Shown here: positions 59,078 to 64,000 of the stretch, in pieces
Layout of the letters: each line of letters opens with the position of its first letter
Position numbering within the stretch: the first letter of the stretch is position 1
Assembly: GCF_002934365.1 (NCBI RefSeq)
Contig: NZ_PTIY01000002.1
Location: forward strand, 186,001 to 250,000
DNA from: Methylobacter tundripaludum
Lineage (GTDB): Bacteria > Pseudomonadota > Gammaproteobacteria > Methylococcales > Methylomonadaceae
DNA length: 64,000 nt
Direction: 5' to 3'
The notes under the pieces: model-generated
Databases searched by the model: none
What the model saw: the letters and a program-made list of their open reading frames with translations, nothing else
What the model was told of the DNA's origin: nothing
Made by a program: the position numbers and the translations under genes

Positions 59078-59806
59078 ATGAAAACGACCAAGATATATGA
59101 AGGATCGCATCAATGGATTATGTTTGGAAGGGATGAAGGCAAGCCCAATAATGTAATCGATACCAACCAATATGTAGTACGCACGGCCAACCGCTGTCTG
59201 CTTTTAGATCCGGGTGGCGCTGAACTGTTTGCCCCGATGATGGCGGCTGTGTTACATCATGCACCTGTAGATCAAATAACGGATCTGTTCGCTTCGCATC
59301 AGGATCCTGATGTGATCTCGTCGCTGGGTTTATGGGATCAGGCGTTAACAAATGCCAAGCTCCATGCGCCGGCGATTTGGGAAGGTTTTTTGCGGCATTA
59401 CAGCTGTGAATCAATAGAATACGTGGCTATTCCGGATAACGGCGGAACAATTAAATTGGAGTCTGTGGAATTACAGATTATCCCTGCTCATTATTTGCAC
59501 TCATCCGGGAATTTTCACATTTATGATCCGCAAGCTAAGATTCTGATGTCTGGGGATGTGGGTGGAGCTATCGAGGGTCCTGATGCACCTGTTTTCGTTG
59601 AGAATTTTGCCGCGCATGTAGAGAAAATGCGGTATTGGCATCAGCGGTGGATGCCGTCAAATCAGGCCAAAAGAGTCTGGATTGAACGGGTAAGAAATCT
59701 GGATATTGATATTTTAGCTCCACAGCATGGACGGATGTTTAAAGGCGATGATGTTAAACGGTTTTTAGACTGGTTTGATGCTTTACAGGTAGGTATCGCT
59801 GTTTAA
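59078..59806 (+). CDS. Oxygen-binding diiron protein (metallo-beta-lactamase fold), ODP-like
   Basis: The 242 residues match the flavodiiron metallo-beta-lactamase core without flavodoxin. Metal ligands can be counted: His74-x-Asp76-x-Asp78 (SHQDPDV), then His141 after 62 residues, Asp160 after another 18, and His217 (PQHGRMF). This is the spacing of flavodiiron proteins, but Glu is replaced by Asp at 76 and the usual His after Asp78 is Val. Such stand-alone ODP proteins occur in chemotaxis operons and sense oxygen or Fe(II) in Treponema. Reductase-type NO/O2 turnover would need an electron donor not seen here. A TTG at 59069 is an alternative start. Confidence 0.82.
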   Translation: MKTTKIYEGSHQWIMFGRDEGKPNNVIDTNQYVVRTANRCLLLDPGGAELFAPMMAAVLHHAPVDQITDLFASHQDPDVISSLGLWDQALTNAKLHAPAIWEGFLRHYSCESIEYVAIPDNGGTIKLESVELQIIPAHYLHSSGNFHIYDPQAKILMSGDVGGAIEGPDAPVFVENFAAHVEKMRYWHQRWMPSNQAKRVWIERVRNLDIDILAPQHGRMFKGDDVKRFLDWFDALQVGIAV

Positions 59807-59934
59807 TCGATCAGTTACTTTCAAAGAAGAGACGGATCAATTAGATTTTTTAACGTTTCCGCATTAGTATTGTGGATAGCTAGTTTGAGATGAATTAGCT
59901 TTATCTAGTCAAACGCATGCTTTTTTAGACCTTC

Positions 59935-59967
59935 AAGGGCGCTATTAATCTAGCGCCCTTTTTGTTT
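59935..59967 (+). terminator. Intrinsic terminator after the chemosensory cluster
   Basis: AAGGGCGCTA at 59935-59944 pairs exactly with 59951-59960 around TTAATC, followed by TTTGTTT. It is about 130 bases after the last cluster gene, the likely transcript end. Confidence 0.8.
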
Positions 59968-60146
59968 CCAGCCACTAACACGGTATATCGAGGTAAACCG
60001 TTGAATCAAATGTCTCTCAATGGGATATAGTTGGTATGGTTTGCCCCTCTCATTCCCTGTGTTTTGGGTAAGGGCGCTGCAATATTGATCGCAATCAACG
60101 TAATTAGCTGTTTGGGCTGACAAGCTTAAGAGACGTTAAATGTAGT

Positions 60147-60359
60147 TTATGCACAGTTAACTCTGTTGCAATAAATGAGATGTCAAGTTTTAGGTGGATT
60201 TCATGCATCAAAAATTACGCAAATCCAATTTGTTGATATTTAATAAAAAATTATTTTTGTATAAAAATACTACAATTCAACGAAGAGTTAGGTTTTATCG
60301 AATCTGGGCGGTGTTATTTATAGCTTATGCACAAAGTTATACACAGGAATTGTGGAAAA
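60147..60359. other. Cluster of DnaA-box-like 9-mers with an AT-rich tract
   Basis: This lies in the gene-free stretch 59807-60617. TTATGCACA occurs at 60147-60155 and 60325-60333, TTATACACA at 60337-60345, and the complement of TTTTCCACA at 60351-60359. All fit or nearly fit TTATNCACA. Between them, 60229-60280 is strongly AT-rich. This resembles parts of a replication origin or a DnaA-titration site, but the neighbours are not origin genes. A 64-codon frame over 60194-60388 looks spurious. From 59968 to 60146 I see nothing specific. Confidence 0.4.
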
Positions 60360-60412
60360 CAGTACAGACGGTTGATTGGCAAGTTTGAATGCTGAAGTCA
60401 GCGGAAAAATCC

Positions 60413-60469
60413 AAAAAAAAGGGAGCCTAATAAACGATTAAGCTCCCGCTTACCACAAGTGGGGGTAAG
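60413..60469 (-). terminator. Minus-strand terminator-like hairpin and second hairpin upstream of ppsA
   Basis: GGGAGC at 60421-60426 pairs with GCTCCC at 60442-60447, extended by TAAT/ATTA, and is preceded by A8 at 60413-60420. Read on the minus strand this is a stem followed by T8, a canonical intrinsic terminator. A second stem, CTTACC with GGTAAG (60449-60469), lies next to it. No minus-strand gene is seen upstream of it in that direction, so it would end an unannotated leftward transcript. Confidence 0.55.
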
Positions 60470-60515
60470 TAAGAGCGCATATTGATATGCTATCAACGAG
60501 AAAGCAAAACGATAA

Positions 60516-60538
60516 TGTGACATAGTGTCACATATAAT
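60516..60538 (+). promoter_or_regulatory. ppsA promoter with operator palindrome
   Basis: TATAAT at 60533-60538 is a perfect -10 box 80 bases before ppsA. The perfect palindrome TGTGACATAGTGTCACA (7-3-7) at 60516-60532 fills exactly the 17 bases upstream, where the spacer would be. The -35 position reads CGATAA, which is poor. It resembles a CRP/FNR-type site but with one extra central base. Confidence 0.5.
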
Positions 60539-60617
60539 AAATATGGTTATTTAGCTAACGATTGAATAAATCCCGGTAAGCTGTCAATCAAGCAGATCAT
60601 TCGTTTAAGGAGCTATG

Positions 60618-63029
60618 ATGTCTGAGCAAGCAAATTATATCCGTTGGTTTAATGAATTAACGATTGAAGATGTATCTCTCGTAGGCGGCAAGAATGCCTC
60701 GTTAGGCGAAATGTACAGGGAATTGACGCCGCAAGGCATCCAAGTTCCAAACGGTTTTGCCGTGACCGCCGAAGCTTACCGCTATGTGTTGGACCAAACG
60801 CATAGCTGGGAGGCGCTGCATCAGGCATTGGATGATTTAAATCCTGACGATGTCGCCGATCTTGCCAAACGTGCACGTAAAGCAAGGGAAACAATCTACG
60901 CCGCACCTTTTCCTGAAGACCTTGAGCAGCAAATTATCGAGGCCTTTAATCAATTGAAAAAACAGTATGGCGATGATTTAAGCGTTGCGGTGCGCAGTTC
61001 CGCTACCGCCGAAGATTTGCCGACCGCCAGTTTTGCCGGACAACAGGATACTTACCTGAATATACGCGGGGATCAGGCGCTGTTGGATTCCTGCAAGCGC
61101 TGTTTTGCCAGCCTGTTCACCGACCGGGCCATCCACTACCGGGTCGATCAAGGATTCGATCATTTCAAACTGGCCTTATCGATAGGCATTATGAAAATGG
61201 TCCGCTCGGATCTGGACGCCAGTGGCGTGATGTTTTCGCTGGACACCGAATCGGGATTCAAAGATGTGGTGTTTATTACCGGAGCCTATGGCCTGGGTGA
61301 AAATGTCGTGCAAGGCGCGGTAGACCCCGACGAGTTTTATGTGCATAAACCCACTTTTGAACAAGGCCATCGAGCGGTATTAAGGCGGACCTTGGGTTCA
61401 AAGAAAATAAAGATGGTTTACAGCGATGGACGCACCCGTGAATCTACCCGCAATATCGTGACCTCTGCCGAAGAACGCAACCGCTTTTGTATCAACGATG
61501 CCGATGTCCTGACTCTTGCCGATTACGCCATTAAAATAGAAAAGCATTACAGCGCCAAAGCAGGTCAGGCCAAACCGATGGATATGGAGTGGGCGAAAGA
61601 CGGTCTTGACGGTACGTTGTATATTGTACAGGCGCGTCCGGAAACCGTGGTTTCCCAATTACGCGGCATGGTTCTGGAACAATACAGCCTTAACCAGAAA
61701 GCAGAGCCGTTGATCACGGGGCATGCGGTGGGCAGCAAGATTGCCACGGGCAATGCGCGGATTATCGATAATGTCGAGCAGCTAAGCAGCTTTAAAGCCG
61801 GGGATGTGCTGGTTGCCGATATGACGACGCCGGATTGGGAACCGGTCATGAAAATAGCTTCGGCGATAGTCACCAATCGCGGCGGGCGTACTTGTCATGC
61901 AGCGATTATCTCGCGCGAATTGGGCGTCCCGGCCGTTGTCGGCTGCGATAACGCCACGACGATGATTAAAAATAACAGCCCGGTTACGGTGTCGTGTGCC
62001 GAAGGCGATGCGGGCAAAGTTTATTCCGGTATTCTCGGTTTCGACATTAAAACCACTGATCTGTCGGAGCTGCAACGCCCGAAAACCAAAATCATGCTCA
62101 ATATCGGGAATCCCGAACTGGCCTTTAAAACCAGCTTCCTGCCGAATGACGGTGTGGGATTGGCTCGGATGGAGTTCATCATCACCGAATACATCAAGGC
62201 GCACCCTATGGCGCTGATACACCCGGAGCGAGTGCAGGATGCCGGTGAGCGGGAACAGTTGGCCCGATTAACGCGCAATTATGCCGGCGCTGAAGATTAC
62301 TTTGTCCAGAAACTGTCGGAAGGCGTCGGAACCATTGCCGCCGCGTTTTATCCCAAACCTGTCGTCGTGCGCATGTCTGATTTTAAAACCAACGAATACG
62401 CTACCTTGCTCGGCGGGCGCTGGTTTGAATTCGATGAAGCCAATCCGATGATTGGTTTTCGAGGCGCATCGCGTTACATCCACCCCGCTTACGCAGAAGG
62501 TTTTGCGTTGGAATGTAAGGCCATGAAGCGGGTGCGCGAGCAGATGGGGTTAAGCAATGTGATTTTGATGATCCCATTTTGCCGCCGCGTACAGGAAGCC
62601 GAACGAGTGCTCGATTACATGGCGCAGCTCGGTTTGAAACGCGGCGAACAGGGGCTGGAAATTTACGTGATGTGTGAGATTCCCAATAACGTCATTCAAA
62701 TCGATGCTTTTTCCAAGTGTTTTGACGGTTTTTCTATCGGTTCCAATGACTTGACCCAGCTTACCTTGGGTGTAGACCGCGACTCCGCAATCATCGCCGA
62801 AGATTTTGACGAGCGCGACCCCGGCGTTAAGGAAATGATCCGTCTTGCCGTTGACGGTTCGCGGCGCAACGGCCGGCATTGCGGTCTTTGCGGACAGGCG
62901 CCGTCCGACTATCCCGAGATGGCGGAGTTTTTGGTGGAGGTCGGCATAGACTCTATGAGTCTGAATCCAGATACCGTGCTACAGACGACGCAACGGGTGT
63001 TGGAAACTGAACGGCGTTTGGGACGATAG
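60618..63029 (+). CDS. ppsA: Phosphoenolpyruvate synthase
   Basis: It converts pyruvate and ATP to PEP, AMP and phosphate for gluconeogenesis. I choose the second ATG (60618), which lies five bases after AAGGAG; the ATG at 60615 is only two bases after it. The 803 residues have the ATP-grasp domain (VGGKNASLGEM; VRSSATAEDLPTASFAGQQD at about 120-139), the phosphohistidine domain with TNRGGRTCHAAIISRELG (His near 426) and the C-terminal PEP-binding barrel ending with GSNDLTQLTLGVDRDS and the catalytic cysteine in HCGLCGQAPSDYPE. Pyruvate phosphate dikinase is excluded by length and motifs. No PpsR-type regulator gene is adjacent. Confidence 0.96.
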   Translation: MSEQANYIRWFNELTIEDVSLVGGKNASLGEMYRELTPQGIQVPNGFAVTAEAYRYVLDQTHSWEALHQALDDLNPDDVADLAKRARKARETIYAAPFPEDLEQQIIEAFNQLKKQYGDDLSVAVRSSATAEDLPTASFAGQQDTYLNIRGDQALLDSCKRCFASLFTDRAIHYRVDQGFDHFKLALSIGIMKMVRSDLDASGVMFSLDTESGFKDVVFITGAYGLGENVVQGAVDPDEFYVHKPTFEQGHRAVLRRTLGSKKIKMVYSDGRTRESTRNIVTSAEERNRFCINDADVLTLADYAIKIEKHYSAKAGQAKPMDMEWAKDGLDGTLYIVQARPETVVSQLRGMVLEQYSLNQKAEPLITGHAVGSKIATGNARIIDNVEQLSSFKAGDVLVADMTTPDWEPVMKIASAIVTNRGGRTCHAAIISRELGVPAVVGCDNATTMIKNNSPVTVSCAEGDAGKVYSGILGFDIKTTDLSELQRPKTKIMLNIGNPELAFKTSFLPNDGVGLARMEFIITEYIKAHPMALIHPERVQDAGEREQLARLTRNYAGAEDYFVQKLSEGVGTIAAAFYPKPVVVRMSDFKTNEYATLLGGRWFEFDEANPMIGFRGASRYIHPAYAEGFALECKAMKRVREQMGLSNVILMIPFCRRVQEAERVLDYMAQLGLKRGEQGLEIYVMCEIPNNVIQIDAFSKCFDGFSIGSNDLTQLTLGVDRDSAIIAEDFDERDPGVKEMIRLAVDGSRRNGRHCGLCGQAPSDYPEMAEFLVEVGIDSMSLNPDTVLQTTQRVLETERRLGR

Positions 63030-63206
63030 TGATTTTTTTTCTGGGTCGGCCACATACTGAGTTTGTCTATGCGTTTAGTTTTGATGCGAACGTCCAAACG
63101 GATACTTTGGAGTTTTAAACGCCTCTAGCGGCTGGAGAATCGTTCTCAACCTAAAACATTGGATTTGGGCGCTGTTGATTCATACTGAAAGTCGTCGGCG
63201 TTGCTG

Positions 63207-64000
63207 TTATTTTTTGTCGGACAGCAGAACAACTCTGTTCCTGCCTTCATTTTTTGCCCGGTACATAGCTTGGTCGGCGGCTTCGATCATGTCGGCGTAT
63301 CGACCATAGCGCGGGCTATACATGGCCACGCCGATGCTGACCGTCATTATTTGACCATGAAACCGCTGACTTAGAATCTTGCCGCGACGCTCAATTTCCG
63401 ATCGGATGCGTTCGGCGTAACCTTTGGCCCCGGCCTCATTGGTATTTTTAAGTACGAATAAAAATTCTTCTCCTCCATAGCGGCCGATGAAATCTCCTGG
63501 GCGGATTGAATGGCGCAAAATATCGGCAACAATCTTTAATGCATCATCCCCAGCCTGATGTCCGCAGTTGTCATTAAGCAGCTTGAACTTGTCTATATCG
63601 ATAAAGCCAACGGCGATATTTGCCAGAATGGACGCATCCTCTTGAAAAGTCTCGACCAGGAAATTGTTGACCATTCGTTTATTGAACAATTGCGTTAAGT
63701 GATCGAGTTGCGCGTGCTTTTTCTCCTGGCCATATTGTTTGGCATTAAACATCGCAATCCCCAATTCATAGGCAATGGGCATGATTTCCGGCAGTAATTG
63801 TTCATGCATCGGTTTTTCTGACAGTGAATTATCGGCGTAAAGCAAACCGACCAGATTGTTATGATGTAACACGGGTATAGCGATAAACTCAGTAGTCTTC
63901 AAGCGTTGAATGATGGAATTACCAGGCTCTGTTTTGGCATCGATGATGACGGCTTTTTTTGCGCGTAAACAATTTAACAACAAACCGGAAATGCCGCTAA
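63207..64000 (-). CDS. GAF-GGDEF diguanylate cyclase (N-terminus outside window)
   Basis: The minus-strand frame is open to the right edge, reading SGISG before the first possible start at 63983, so the true start lies beyond 64000. The visible part holds the end of a GAF-like sensor domain (AVIIDAKTEPGNSIIQRLKT, then FIAIPVLHHNNLVGLLYADN) and a complete GGDEF domain: DHLTQLFNKR at the start, VGFIDIDKFKLLND, and the active site RYGGEEF. An RPGD sequence five residues before it fits the RxxD inhibitory site, so it should be an active, product-inhibited c-di-GMP synthase. The PilZ protein at 22204 could be one receptor of its product. It is convergent with ppsA. Confidence 0.9.
   Translation of the reverse strand, partial: SGISGLLLNCLRAKKAVIIDAKTEPGNSIIQRLKTTEFIAIPVLHHNNLVGLLYADNSLSEKPMHEQLLPEIMPIAYELGIAMFNAKQYGQEKKHAQLDHLTQLFNKRMVNNFLVETFQEDASILANIAVGFIDIDKFKLLNDNCGHQAGDDALKIVADILRHSIRPGDFIGRYGGEEFLFVLKNTNEAGAKGYAERIRSEIERRGKILSQRFHGQIMTVSIGVAMYSPRYGRYADMIEAADQAMYRAKNEGRNRVVLLSDKK

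Noticed and set aside
60147-60359. Chromosomal origin of replication
   Set aside because: DnaA-box-like sites are present, but dnaA, dnaN, gidA/mnmG or parB are not nearby, and the boxes are imperfect. Reported only as a box cluster.
60194-60388. 64-codon open frame MDFMHQKLRKSNLLIF onward
   Set aside because: It covers the AT-rich tract and the DnaA-box-like sites, has no good ribosome-binding site, and its composition follows the AT content; more likely chance.
60516-60532. Canonical CRP site upstream of ppsA
   Set aside because: TGTGA and TCACA are separated by seven bases, not the six of the CRP consensus.

Overview
The window is a chromosomal stretch of a gammaproteobacterium. The best guess (inference) is a Methylococcales-type methanotroph: the housekeeping neighbourhoods are gammaproteobacterial (hfq-hflX-hflK-hflC-hisZ-purA, carA-carB-greA-yhbY-rlmE-ftsH-glmM-tpiA-secG-tRNA-Leu, dapA-bamC), proteins resemble Pseudomonas/Methylomonas-like homologues, and the intergenic DNA is rich in small palindromic elements. 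No methane-oxidation gene lies in the window, so the assignment to genus is not supported by sequence alone.

Layout. 1-3.4 kb: membrane-lipid genes on the minus strand (cyclopropane fatty acid synthase and a fatty-acid desaturase) around an unknown exported protein. 3.4-5.2 kb: a palindrome cluster, then two accessory genes, DUF2971 and a SLATT-like two-helix membrane protein. 5.4-12.5 kb: zapE, a MITE-like element, acnB, a MazF/MazE-like toxin-antitoxin pair with a visible self-regulatory promoter, and two divergent isocitrate dehydrogenases, one with NAD-type and one with NADP-type residues. 12.5-27 kb: HNH nuclease, dnaQ, deaD, yaiI, dapA, bamC, purL, a PilZ membrane protein, rlpA, a DHH phosphoesterase and class I fumarase. 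27-35 kb: hfq-hflX-hflK-hflC-hisZ-purA followed by a small unknown, an MFS transporter and an orphan coiled-coil gene. 36-47 kb: carAB, greA, yhbY, rlmE, ftsH, glmM, tpiA, secG and tRNA-Leu(GAG).

47.4-59.8 kb is the most distinctive region: a chemosensory gene cluster, cheY-cheA-cheW-aer-like receptor-cheW-parA-STAS-cheR-cheD-cheB receiver-cheB-receptor-like adaptor-diiron metallo-beta-lactamase-fold protein. Its core order resembles the Pseudomonas aeruginosa che2 cluster. The receptor carries Aer-type FAD-binding residues and a C-terminal EWEEF CheR tether. The last two genes look like an oxygen-binding diiron protein and a soluble protein built from two receptor-tip-like segments. Together they suggest an oxygen/redox-sensing array with ParA-type positioning. 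A partial tandem duplication of cheD-cheB is visible inside it.

59.8-64 kb: an intergenic region of about 800 bases with DnaA-box-like 9-mers, hairpins and an operator in the ppsA promoter, then ppsA and the end of a GAF-GGDEF diguanylate cyclase that runs off the right edge.

Intergenic DNA holds several recurrent palindrome families, including four heptamer-repeat hairpins placed directly after stop codons.
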